From Leptobrachium leishanense (Eukaryota; Chordata; Amphibia; Anura; Megophryidae): a DNA stretch of 64,000 nucleotides. The stretch lies in assembly GCA_009667805.1 (NCBI GenBank), contig CM019065.1:18934611-18998610 (forward strand), given 5' to 3'. Under the pieces are notes generated by a model that made no database searches, was not told the origin of the DNA, and saw only the letters and a list, made by a program, of their open reading frames with translations. Both the position numbers and the translations under genes were made by a program. This document shows positions 1-10,022 of this stretch, piece after piece. Within the stretch, counting starts at the first letter, position 1. Every line of letters starts with the position of its first letter.

Positions 1-1513
1 TGTTTAAACGCGATTTGAAGCTACATTTTATTATACGACCCAGACATATTATATATCGTTCTTTCTGGCAGACTCGGCAGATTCATAATATATTATTATA
101 AGTATACGTCATGTCCTGCCTGTATATTATAACAAAAAATGCAATAAAATTTGAATTTTTAATCATCTGCAGCGTGTAAAGTGTTTTTTTTACATTTTAT
201 CACATGAGCGTTTGAGATTATATTTTCTATGGGGTGCGCTTGTACAAAAATTAGAAATGGGGACTTGTTAAATTTTTTGGGGGAAATTATGTGATTTTTA
301 GCAAACGCAACTAAATCATTAGTGCAGCATCATTGTTCACATTATAATTGAAATGGGAACAATATTGTTGCATTAATAAAACAACACAAAAAAAAACATG
401 TTTTTTTTTTATTATTTATTTATTTATTTTTTTAAAAATGTATTTTACTTTGTACCTGGTCAAGTTGGGTATCGTTCGAAAGGCCATGCTCAGGCCGTTC
501 GAATGACTCCATGACTCCCTAGTTGCCACGGTTCTGGAGATATCGGGGTACAAAGGAACCCCCTATCTCCACCAGGGGATTTCCTTGGGAAATCCCCAGG
601 CAGCTAGGGGTTCCCCGGCTATCTGACATCATCACGCTATGCGCGATGACGTCGGGCAGTGAGGGGGACCTGGGGGTGGAGCCGCCATCCAAGATGGCGG
701 CCCCCACCGGAGCTAGGCCGCACTTCAGCTCCGCAAGGTGCCGAAGTGCGACCCGGTGCTTGAGGGGTTAAAGCCAGGCACAGATTTAAAGGGGAGACTC
801 TCCCCTTTTAGGCTAGGGTCAGACGAAAGCAGTTTTAACGTGCGTTTAGACGCACAAAATCACGGCCGTGCTAGCAGCAAATGACGTCCAATGCCGGGGA
901 ACACACGAAGTACGCCGCACGAAGGTTCGTCCACGCAACGCAAGTGGCAAACGAACGCATTTTTTCTAGAACGTCAAACTGCTAGTACTGACGTACAGAG
1001 TGCGCTGCGTCCGCTAGAGGCGTGTGTGCGTGATTGGGAGACATCAGACGCTGCTAATGTCCGGCCAACATAACGTCCAGACACAAAAAGTGTTTTTTTT
1101 GATGATCCGTACAAAATCACGAACGGAAATACGCATCGTATGACCTCTATCGCGTATTCCGTGAAAAAATGCGTTCATTTGTTCGAAAGCACTTTTTCAC
1201 AGACAACGTGAAAAATGCGTTAGTCTGACCCTAGTCTTAAGCGGTGCCTGGCTTTTGGTGCTGTTCCTTCCCGATCGGGAGGGAGAGGGATCCAAACAGA
1301 TCCCCCCCTCCCTTCCAGGCTATCTCCCGGCATTGCCGGGGGGTCGCCTGGAAATGATGTCATCGCGCCCGGCGCGATGACGTCATTGATATAGGGAGGG
1401 TCTTAACTTCAGTGTCTGAGGACGCTGAAGTCAGACCGCCGCGGGACCCCGGACAGAGCCTACAGCGGGAGTAACTGAGGATGTGTCCCACACGTCGTCA
1501 GCAGTGAAAGGGT
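1..1513 (-). mobile_element. piggyBac-type non-autonomous element, truncated by window start
   Basis: Bases 1-480 are the reverse complement of 32940-33440 in the complete copy at 32266-33497, and the far end reads GTCAGCAGTGAAAGGG at 1498-1513. That is the same terminal inverted repeat as the complete copy, followed by TTCAA where TTAA would be expected. The middle is GC-rich and full of short hairpins, as in the other copies. No transposase is present. The copy is interrupted at 811-1236 by a Harbinger-type MITE. TTAA target sites and CCCTTT-type ends are hallmarks of piggyBac (family knowledge). Confidence 0.7.
811..1236. mobile_element. PIF/Harbinger-type MITE
   Basis: Terminal inverted repeats GGCTAGGGTCAGAC (left) and the complement of GTCTGACCCTAGTC (right, one mismatch), flanked by identical TTA trinucleotides at 808-810 and 1237-1239. 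A 3-bp TWA duplication is characteristic of PIF/Harbinger. The 426-bp body has no coding capacity. It sits inside the piggyBac-type element at 1-1513 and is therefore younger than it. Confidence 0.75.
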
Positions 1514-1519
1514 TCAATA

Positions 1520-1775
1520 AGCAATAAAAAAACAAAATAAGTAATAAAAAAGCGAAAAACCAACTGATTCGAATCACCGGAAATGAGTTGAATCGTCAAA
1601 ATGATCCGGATCGCCGAAATGATCCGAATCATCGAATCGATCTTTCGGTTTGATCTGAAATTTCGGATGGTCGATATTTTGTTTTCGAAAATGGTCCTGA
1701 ACTGCGAAAATGGTGAATTTCGTCCGAATTTCAATTCGGAACGAAACGAATTGCACATCTCTAATATTTAATTCA
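1520..1775. mobile_element. fragment of a hAT-like repeat ending in TTGCACATCTCTA
   Basis: Sequence rich in CGAA/TTCG words, ending TTGCACATCTCTA. It resembles the termini of the complete element at 55574-56625 (TAGGGATGTGC ends). Only one end is recognisable. The following 390 bases to about 2165, apart from a (TA)n run at 2028-2078, show nothing I can assign. Confidence 0.4.
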
Positions 1776-2023
1776 TATCTAATATAAAATTTTACAAGAA
1801 AGCCGGAAACAGCATACATAAAGTGTGTGACATGCATTAATGTTATTTATTGGGTTGCAAAAGGGCTGTTTGCTAGTATTTGCCCACCAGGCATCTGTAA
1901 AGCCCCTCTTCTGATTACATGTTTACAAACTATCAAAAACTGTTGTATAAAGTAAATAGTTAAATATACAATGATGATATTAATACTGAGGAGCTTATAT
2001 TTTCCAGTGTCCAACTCTGATCC

Positions 2024-2027
<4 letters not shown>

Positions 2028-2078
<51 letters not shown>
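2028..2078. repeat. (TA)n microsatellite
   Basis: Uninterrupted TA dinucleotide run of about 50 bp. Confidence 0.95.
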
Positions 2079-2081
<3 letters not shown>

Positions 2082-2164
2082 TGTATATAGAAAAACAATG
2101 GCAACCTGCTAGAGCCACGTAAACTCAAAATGCCTGGGTGCAGGGTCCAATGAATCATGCAAAA

Positions 2165-2785
2165 CTGGCCAAAAGAGGGGACGCACACCAGGACTTAAGA
2201 ATTAGAATAAAAACTATGTTTTATTGAATAAACATTAAAAGATGCCCATATGCACCGATCGACGATTCGGCCCTCACAAGGGCCTTTATCAAGGCCCCTT
2301 TGATAAAGGCCCCTGTGAGGGCCGAAACATCGGACGGTGCATATGGGCATCTTTTAATGTTTATTTAATAATAATTAGGATAAAAACGATGCTTTATTAA
2401 ATAAACATTAAAAGATGCCCATATGCACCGTCCGATGTTTCGGCCCTCACAGGGGCCTTTATCAAAGGGGCCTTGATAAAGGCCCTTGTGAGGGCCGAAA
2501 CGTCGGTCGGTGCATATGGGCATCTTTTAATGTTTATTTAATAATAATTAGGATAAAAACGATGCTTTATTAAATAAACATTAAAAGATGCCCATATGCA
2601 CCGTCCGATGTTTCGGCCCTCACAGGGGCCTTTATCAAAGGGGCCTTGATAAAGGCCCTTGTGAGGGCCGAAACGTCGGTCGGTGCATATGGGCATTTTT
2701 TAATGTTTATTCAATAAAACATAGTTTTTATTCTAATTCTTAAGTCCTGGTGTGCGTCCCCCTCTTTTGACCAGTTTTATATATA
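2165..2785. repeat. Triplicated palindrome of a Penelope-type terminal sequence
   Basis: Three inverted-repeat units of about 180 bp lie in tandem. Each unit is AATAAACATTAAAAGATGCC ... its complement, with GGGCCGAAAC and its complement on opposite sides of the centre, around 2290, 2470 and 2650. An outer inverted repeat (2165-2225 against 2705-2765, containing GTCCTGGTGTGCGTCC and its complement) encloses the set, so the whole 620 bp can fold on itself. The TTGATAAAGGCCC...GGGCCGAAAC core resembles half a hammerhead ribozyme, a feature reported in the terminal repeats of Penelope-like retroelements. Confidence 0.6.
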
Positions 2786-2965
2786 TGTAACGGGTTTTTG
2801 CATAGTCCCACAAATACCCCTGTGGTCCTTTACCTCAGTTACCTTCAAGCGCTCTGCAAGCCGATCCTGAGCCTCCGCTACCTGGGAGTTGGGGTACATG
2901 ACTGCGGCAGTGCCTCCACCCAACTGGACATCCAGGCTTTGGGTGTGAGATCCAGTCGGGAACAT
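2777..2965 (-). CDS. LTR-embedded small ORF of element A (N-terminal Gag or leader protein)
   Basis: 62-codon ORF starting MFPTGSHTQSLD. All but its last few codons lie inside the LTR. It aligns with the ORF in the LTRs of element B (43120-43290 and 50018 onward): in a 23-codon block 16 residues are identical, including the run GGGTA, MYP, SQ and AEAQD/AETQD. Five of the identical residues (Y, P, Q, E, D) use different synonymous codons, which is the pattern of protein-level selection. The rest of the two LTRs has diverged much further. Function is unknown. Because this is the 3' LTR, this copy is not joined to a downstream gag. Confidence 0.6.
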   Translation of the reverse strand: MFPTGSHTQSLDVQLGGGTAAVMYPNSQVAEAQDRLAERLKVTEVKDHRGICGTMQKPVTYI

Positions 2966-3674
2966 ATTTAAACAAGCAATAAATCAACACAGAGCTGTCT
3001 TTTATAGAACTTTGTAATGCACAGCAAAACTCTATGCAAAAATAAATGTAACGGTCTAAATAAACATAATGCAGTGGAATAAGTAAATAACACAAGAGTC
3101 AGTATGAGTTTACCCACAAACAATACTGCGGCCCACCCTAGTCTTTTCCCTAATGGTACCATAGGTAGGTGGTGCACATTGTTGGGGCCCAGAATAATTG
3201 TAATCCACTTTCTTAGTAATATGTTGGGATGTTCCAGGGATCAGAGAAGTCAGACTGCTGCTTTATTAACCAGTGTCAGAATGCCTTGTTGTAAAACCAA
3301 TTGGAGAGGTCTCAGCTTACCACTCCACAGTCTGCAATCAGATTTTGTCCAGGAAGGGGAGAAGCTGCTCCACTGGGATTCCTTCTTTCTGCAGAACAAT
3401 CACTGCCAGGAACAGTTCTGTGCTTTGATCTGGATACAGAGTCTGATGGGAGCCTTTATGCAGGATGCTTCAGCACTGGACACAATACCACAAATCTCAG
3501 CCACCATCATCTTCCAGCTTCCTCTCTCTTGCTTCCTCTCTTGCAGCCCTGCCTCCACACACAAAACCATAGAGCCACACAGTCTTGAATCTCAGAGCAA
3601 ACAGAAGGTCGCCATCTGCTGGTTACTACATAGAAACTGCAGGGTAGTAGAATTACTGTACTCCAGGGGTTACA
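2786..3674 (-). repeat. 3' LTR of element A
   Basis: On the minus strand it starts TGTAACCCC directly after the purine tract AAAGGGGAACA (3685-3675) and ends CGTTACA at 2786, where a short TA run begins. TGTAAC...GTTACA are matching inverted LTR tips. Length is 889 bp. Bases 3427-3669 match the 5' LTR remnant at 12888-13129 with only a few differences. The last 180 bp of the LTR contain a coding-like ORF (2965-2777). Confidence 0.8.
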
Positions 3675-3815
3675 TGTTCCCCTTTGAAAATAACTTGCCT
3701 TCCACTGGCAAGTCCTGGACAGGAAGCGATCAAAAACCAAACCGTATAAAACATTTATAAAAGCCTACAATAACAGTGCTAGCTAATACAATGACATCCT
3801 AGCTGGCCAACTACG

Positions 3816-4799
3816 CTAAAACAGAGAATGATTTTCATTTACGATTTCAGCTAGCGCATGGAGAAAGGAGGTCATTTTACATGATGCCTGTGTCACTGGA
3901 GCATAGCTAGGTTCTCCTATATCAGTGTTTCTCAACTCGTATCCTCAGGACCCACTAACAGGCCTGGTTTGTGGGATATCCGAAGCACAGCACAGGTGAT
4001 CTAAATAGCTGCTCAGTGATTGCAGTATTCAGTCTGTATTTCACCAAGGTGATCTGCAAAATCTGGCCTGTAGTGGGTCCCGAGGACTGGAGTTGAGAAA
4101 CCCTGTCCTATATGATCATAAACCAAGGCTGTAGGAGGCTGCCGTACCCTGGTGCTGTGTCTTGGAAGTCGCTGGGGAAGAGCACTTTCTGACCGTGCCT
4201 GGTAAGCTTCGGCTCCTGCCCTGTAGTTGGGGAGGTCACCAGTGGCTTGAGGCCCTGGCTCTCCCATAGATCGAGAGTCTCTGACTGTGGTCCCAGGCAC
4301 AAAGCACGGGCTTTCTGGGTTCAAAGATGGAGGACTGTTTGACATAAGAGGCGTTTTAACTCTGAGGTGCCACAGGGGTAGGAGACAAATTCTGTGTTCT
4401 CTCAGTATGGGGAGACCACCACTGATCATCAGCTGTGGGAGTCTCTGAGGTCTCCTCTGTCCCATTTTCAGGACTCGCTGTTGTGCTTTCCTCCAATTCA
4501 CTACTACGCTCTTCCTCATCATCTGTATAGGCTACCGGTAGTAGATGGTTCCTATGCCAAGCCTTTATTCGTCCTTCAGGCCCTTTTATGTTGTACACTG
4601 GCAGTCCTTTTAGCTTAGACACAACTTCGAATAGGGTATCCTTCCATCTGTCTGCTAATTTGTGTTTTCCAAGCAACCCTAGGTTCCGCAGTAGAACCTT
4701 ATCTCCTGCTTGGATTTCCCGATACTTGACTTTGGTATCGTATCTTCTCTTGTTCCACTCCACCATTCTTGTCGTAGGTTGAGTAGCCAACTCATAGGT
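3816..4799 (-). pseudogene. Integrase C-terminal region and pol tail of element A
   Basis: From 4799 the frame reads YELATQPTT...NKRRYDTKVKYREI...GDKVLLRN, matching the integrase C-terminal GPY/F-like region of element B at about 48180-48400, then a Pro/Ser/Glu-rich tail. The tail is interrupted by a hAT MITE at YDHI|GEPS. After removing the MITE the frame continues to a stop at 3818-3816, at nearly the same position as the stop of element B (48961-48963). The upstream part of the integrase C-terminus (about 75 residues) is missing, replaced by the block at 4800-5590. Confidence 0.8.
3923..4105. mobile_element. hAT MITE inserted in the pol of element A
   Basis: A 183-bp element beginning CAGTGTTTCTCAACTCG and ending GAGTTGAGAAACCCTG, with a perfect 8-bp duplication TCCTATAT at 3915-3922 and 4106-4113. 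These tips and the 8-bp duplication are diagnostic of hAT (Charlie-like) MITEs. Excising it with one duplication copy restores the pol tail reading frame. Confidence 0.93.
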
Positions 4800-5590
4800 A
4801 GGGTTGCACCGATACCGATACTAGTATCGGTATCGGGGCCGATACTGGGTACTGCAGGAGTACTTGGTACTCGTGTAGTACCCCCCGATATTTTTCCCGA
4901 TACCGGAAGCTGGCATTGAGCCGGCTTGCCGGCATCCGAGGTGCTGCGGCGCTGTCCGAATGCTCTATCGGCATTCGGACAGCCGCCCCTGGAGCTCTCT
5001 GCGATACTTACCTTCCTGGGCGCCGCCGGGAATGTCTCTGCGCGCGCGCGCTCGTTGTAAGGACCCCAGCCACGAATGAATAAGTCAGAGGACGAAACGC
5101 GTCGAACTGACTTGCTTGTTTCCGCCATTTCGTTCGTTCGCCCGCCGGATCGTCCATCATTCATTTTCGTCCGCGAGTCGGATCGTCCACTATTCATTTC
5201 GGATGGATCCAGGTCTTCGGTTCCCCTATTGGTTGGTCTGAAGGACTGTGGTTCCACCTGGCATCTGGACTTCTCAGCACGGAGTGGTATCCTGGCCAGG
5301 CCCTCCTGCAGAGACTACATCTTAAGGACAACGTCTTTCCAGCTGTGGTGACTATTCGAACGAATCGGCTTAATATGCGCTTTTGCACACTTTTATATAC
5401 TGTGTGCCACTAATTTTGTGAGTGGCTTCTTTTTGTGGTTTTATGTTTTATTAAATATTTCGCAGTATTATGCTATGTTTTGTGTATGCTCTGATTTTAG
5501 AGACTCTGCACTTACTTGAAGATCTTGTATCATCAAATATACCTGACCATCTATAAGGTTGTATTGTACTGCATGTTCTATTTTTCTTAT
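4800..5590. mobile_element. Composite foreign block within the integrase of element A
   Basis: Starts with a repeat of the form GTTGCACCGATACCGATACT / AGTATCGGTATCGG (a known style of DNA-transposon tip). It then has a GC-rich hairpin module GTCCGAATGCTCTATCGG...CGGACAGCCGCCCC (4957-4990, shared with 29687-29722), and a segment ACGAAACGCGTCG (about 5083-5095) preceded by GTCAGAGGAC. The junctions with integrase are at about 4799 and 5591, and about 225 bp of integrase is absent between them, so this is insertion plus deletion, not a clean insertion. No coding region is recognised. Confidence 0.55.
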
Positions 5591-6264
5591 ATATCAAGGA
5601 GGGTCCTATTAAAACACTCAGGCTGAGCATCACCCTCTGGGTGGTAGGATGTTGTTCTGGACTTCTGAACCTGCAACATATCCAGCAGCTCTTTGATCAA
5701 CTTTCTCTCAAAGTCTTTACCTTGATCAGAATGTATTCGATTGGGTAGACCGTAGTGCATGAAATACTTCTGCCACAGGACTTTAGTAGGAAAGGCCTGA
5801 GCGTATCTGGTAAAATGATCTGTAACCACTAGAACATTCCCAATTCCAGTAGTATCATTCTCAATACATAGATAGTCCATGCACACAAGATCCAGGGGCC
5901 CTGTGCTCTTAAGGTGGCCCATAGGGGCAGCTCTCACAGTTAGGGTCTTTCTCTGAATACATCTTCTGCAGGTTTTCACATAATGTTCAACACATTCCCT
6001 CATACGAGGCCAATAGAACCGGTCTTGTATCAGTCCGTAGGTTTTGTCAACTCCAAGATGACCATGTTGATCATGGAGAGCTCTCATAACTATTCCCCGG
6101 TATCTATGAGGTAGTACCAGCTGCTTTCGACCTAGGTGGTCGTGGTATTTCAAAATCCTATAAAGGATCCCATCTTCCAGATGTAGTTTACTCCACTCTC
6201 TCCGGTACACGTCTCTTTGTCCTATTGGAAGGGAGCTCAGCAATTTAGGATTCTTAACTCTCAT
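5587..6264 (-). pseudogene. Integrase core of element A
   Basis: Contains the HHCC zinc-binding part (HDQHGHLGVDKT ... CRRCIQRK) and the catalytic core: the first Asp in CMDYL, the second in HSDQGKDF, and the Glu in DAQPECFN. Compared with element B (FPTKDQKALTVAKTLWQKYF) eight residues are missing after FPTK, an in-frame 24-bp deletion. The ORF ends soon after FNRTLL at the junction with the foreign block. Order relative to RT is the usual Ty3/Gypsy one (RT, RNase H, integrase). Confidence 0.88.
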
Positions 6265-6412
6265 CGCCTTGAGGACTGTCCCTATATACCAATCCTGTGA
6301 TTGGGCTTTCTTTTTTTCTTCATTGGTTATTTGAGACCAATGTTGAAGGATGACTGGAGCACAAAATATCTCTGGTACTGCTTCTGAGGAGTAACTGATG
6401 GAATCTATTCGT

Positions 6413-7449
6413 CTAAAGGTCAGAGAACACCTCCTGTTTCTCGGCCACTACATAGGTGTGGCAAAAAGCCCCTACCCCTGGCCCAGGAATTTCTTCCCAT
6501 TCTTCCTTTTCTTCATGAGGAAGCAGTCCAGGTCTGCGAGACAGAGCATCTGCACTGACATTCTTGGGGCCTGGCTTGTATTTAAGGCTGAAATTATAGC
6601 TCGACAATGCTGCCAGCCACCTGTGTCCTGTGGCATCTAGCTTAGCCGTAGTTTGAATATATGTAAGTGGATTATTATCTGTCCTTACTTCAAATGTGTG
6701 TACCATATAAATAGTCATGCAATTTGTCTACAATTGCCCACTTAAGAGCCAAGAATTCTAGCTTGTGGACTGGATAGTTTTTCTCTGCACCAGTTAGACT
6801 TCTGCTTATGTATGCCACGGGTCTTAACCCTTCTGGGTAGCTTTGATGTAATACACCCCCTAGGGCCTCCATACTGGCATCGACATGGAGCACATACTGC
6901 TTCTCGGGGTCTGCATACGCCAAGACTGGGGCTTCTGTAAGTCTTTCTTTCAAGGTTAAAAAGGCTTCTTCACATCCTGAAGTCCATTTGTTTCTGATGG
7001 AGTCTTTAGGACTGGGTACCTTAGCACCTTCTATATCAGAGGTAACCTTTAACAAATTATGTAACTCTCGAGCAATCTTCGAGTAGTCCTTCACGAACCT
7101 TCGGTAATAACCACAGAACCCTAGGAATGACCGTAGCTCACTGATGGTATCTGGCCTAGGCCAATTCACCACTGCTTCAATTTTGTCCGGGTCCGTTGCT
7201 ACTCCTTCTGCAGAAACGATATGACCTATATATGTGACAGAGTCCCGTGCAAATCGACATTTGTCTAATGATAATTTCAGACCCTCTGCTTGGAGTCGAT
7301 CCAGCACTTTCAGTAATCGCTGTTCGTGTTCTTCCGGGGTCCTTCCAAACACTATGAGGTCATCCAGATACACTAGGCACTCCTTGGGATTCATATCCCC
7401 TACAGTCTTTTCCATTAGCCTTTGGAATGTGGCAGGAGCTCCTGTGATT
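6413..7449 (-). pseudogene. Reverse transcriptase C-terminal half and RNase H of element A
   Basis: Follows a stop at 7454-7452 (CAA to TAA relative to element B, in MP(Q)GITGAP). Contains the RT catalytic box YLDDLIVFG (about 7380-7355), the thumb/connection, and RNase H motifs LHVDAS (first Asp), KLEFLALKW and TDNNPL. A one-base frameshift near 6710 separates YLYGT from FEVRTDNN. The coding then runs to about 6413 and continues, degenerate, into the integrase N-terminal region. Confidence 0.87.
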
Positions 7450-7451
7450 CC

Positions 7452-9322
7452 TTAAGGCATCCTAGTAAACTCACAGAACCCCAAGGGGCAAATGAAGGCT
7501 GTCTTTTCCTGATCCTCCTCATTCAGTGGAACTTGATAATACCCAGATCTCAAGTCAAGAACACTAAACCACTGGCTTCCAGAAAGGGCATTTAACAGAT
7601 CTTCTATCCGTGGTAGTGTGTACTGATCTGGCACTGTTCTCTTATTCAGAGTGCGATAGTCTATGCAGAGCCGAACTGTGCCATTCTTTTTCCTAACTAT
7701 CACTATGGGTGAGGCATATGGGCTTCTGGACTCTTTAATAATACCAGATTCTTCCATCCGTTGTAATATATCACGGACATCCTCCACATCTCGTGGGGGT
7801 ATTCTCCTTGATCTCTCCCTGAAAGGAGTTGAGTTAGAAAGTCTAATAGCATGTGTGGCACTTCTTGCGCATCCCACATCCAATTCTTCCCTGGAGAAGA
7901 CTTCCTCTCTTGTAATTAGTTTGGATCGGAGTCTATCTTTCCATTCTTGTGGTAAAGGAGAATCTTCCAGATCAAAATCTATACATCCTTCAAGGTTACT
8001 CCCCAGTTCTGCTTTCATGGACATTACTGAAGATACCTGCTCTATCAAGTGAATTACGCCAATCTTCTGGTGACGATCAATTCTGACCTTAGTAGGTGTG
8101 AAATTCTTTATCATTATGGGGAAATCTTTACACCAGTGATTCCGCCAATCTTTCACTTCAGGTATAAGGGTCCATCCATTTTTAGTATCCTCCTCAGTCA
8201 AGGACTCAACTAGGTATTGCCTGGTTCCTCCTGATATTTCATGATGCATAGAAGCTATGGCTCGTAGAGTCTTGGTTTCTCCAGGCTTCAGAAATACAGA
8301 CTCTTTTCCTGAGTAATAGCATGACCCAGGTTTAGCTTGTAGGGCTAGTCGACGACACTCCTTTCCTAAAACAGGGCTGACCTCCATTAGTCGTGCTAGA
8401 GATACATCTCCCACTTCAGAAAGATAGGTCCTGAACATGTCCTGCACAATTCTTGCATTGGTACCCAGAATAATTGGAGCACATGGTTTTCTTTCCACTG
8501 GGCATATAAGAGCTTCCAATTCCATAGGACAGATCATTCCTGTGTTTAATTGTGGGATGGTTACAGTAACCCTTATGCATCCCTGTACAGATTGGGCCTG
8601 AGATCCCACTCCCCACAACTGAAACTCTCCCGCAGGCTCCAGAGGAATATGGCTTAAATGATGATCATAGAAGTCTCTATAAATGATGGTGACCTGAGAT
8701 CCAGTATCTAGCAAGGCAGATGCGTAAATACCCTCTATTTGCAGGTGTATATTTGATTTGGGCCCGATCTTGGCTCCCACAGATATATGATCTTTCTTAC
8801 TTTTCATAGAAACACTGGAAGTGGAGGCCTTCTCTAGTCCAATAGCTAGCACTTCGACATCTGTCTCTGATGAATTGGTGGGAGACTCCCGCTTGAAGTG
8901 CCCTAATTTTCCACATTTAAAACAGCTTCCTTGGGGGGACGAATCCTCCGGTAACAATCTTCTCATTGTCCCCCTGTGGAGTTGTCTACGGGGAGAAGAA
9001 TCTGTCCTTTTTGCCGCTGGCTTGGACAATAATTCTAGTTCAGCTATCTTCTTTTTAAGAATTGCCAGATCCATATCCTCTTTCTCTGCTGCTTTAAATG
9101 TATTTCCTTTGCGTAAAGGAGATGAGGACATTTGATCCTCCAATCTTTTTGCTTTGTTGATCAGTGTGACAAAACTGATCATCCAGCTTAACTCTTAACA
9201 TAATCATTACTGGGTCGTTGGTAAGGCCTCCCCTCTGAATTTGCTTGGATAGTCGTGTATCCAACTCAGATGCCGTGATTGCTCCTTTTTGAAATAGTTT
9301 TCCTAGTAGCAGTTGTAATCGA
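7452..9322 (-). pseudogene. Gag C-terminus, zinc knuckle, protease and RT N-terminal half of element A
   Basis: Minus-strand reading: end of the PNMA-like capsid (LGKLFQKGAITASEL ... RGGLTNDPVMIMLR, 9322-9190, one frameshift), then a CCHC knuckle CFKCGKLGHFKRES in which the last Cys is Ser, so zinc binding is probably lost in this copy. Next is a retropepsin active site ALLDTGSQVTIIY, then a linker and RT blocks (YASPIVIVRKKNG, CIDYRTLNKRT, LPRIEDLL, VLDLRSGYYQV). It ends at the nonsense codon 7454-7452. Upstream Gag is cut off at 9322 by the TTAA site of the piggyBac element. Confidence 0.9.
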
Positions 9323-9326
9323 TTAA

Positions 9327-10022
9327 CCACTTCGATGCTGAGGACGCGCTCAGCGCGTCCTCAGCATTCCCGCTGGTATGCGGAGGACGCGCTGAGCGCG
9401 TCCTCCCATTGGGGTCAGCGTTCGGCCGGGTTCCGGCCGATCGCTGCCCCCCCCGGTGCGGGCTGACATCCTCGATGTCAGCCGCGCATCCGGGACCGCA
9501 GCCGCCGGATGTAGGTGTCATCGCGGCAGCGCGATGACACCTAATTCAGGCGCCCCCCCGCATGTGCGGAGGAGGCGCCTGAAAGGGAGGGGGGGAGGTC
9601 CTTCGGACCTCTCTCCCTCCCGATCGGCGGCTCTGCGGGGGTTAACCCAGGCATCATTTGGAAGGGCACAGCCTGCCCTTCCAAATGGTGCCTGGCATTA
9701 ACCCCTGGGGAGCTGGATCGCGAATCGGCGCTGAAAAGCGCCGGTTCGCGATCCTTCCCGGAGCTGGCCGACATCTTGGATGTCGGCCAAGCCTCCGGGA
9801 ACTCCCCTGAGGACTGGCGTCATCGTGCGTAGCACGATGACGCCAGTCCTGGACTTAACCCCTAACTGCCACCAACTGTGGAGATAGGGAGTTCCAATGA
9901 ACTCCCTATCTCCCGATCCGTGGAAGTTAGGGGTTAATCTTTGGTATGGTTGGATCGGCCAGAGCATGGCCGTTCCAACGATACCAAACACTACTGTGAA
10001 AAATGTTGTAAAAAAAAAAAAA
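9327..10022 (+). mobile_element. piggyBac-type non-autonomous element, 3' truncated copy
   Basis: Starts after TTAA (9323-9326) with CCACTTCGATGCTGAGGACG and follows the complete copy at 32266-33497 closely for about 695 bp, through the same series of hairpins. It stops in a poly-A run at about 10022 where the L2 LINE begins. It inserted into the gag of element A. Confidence 0.82.

Noticed and set aside
3104..3760. Plus-strand 218-residue ORF
   Set aside because: Antisense to the LTR of element A, without recognisable domains.
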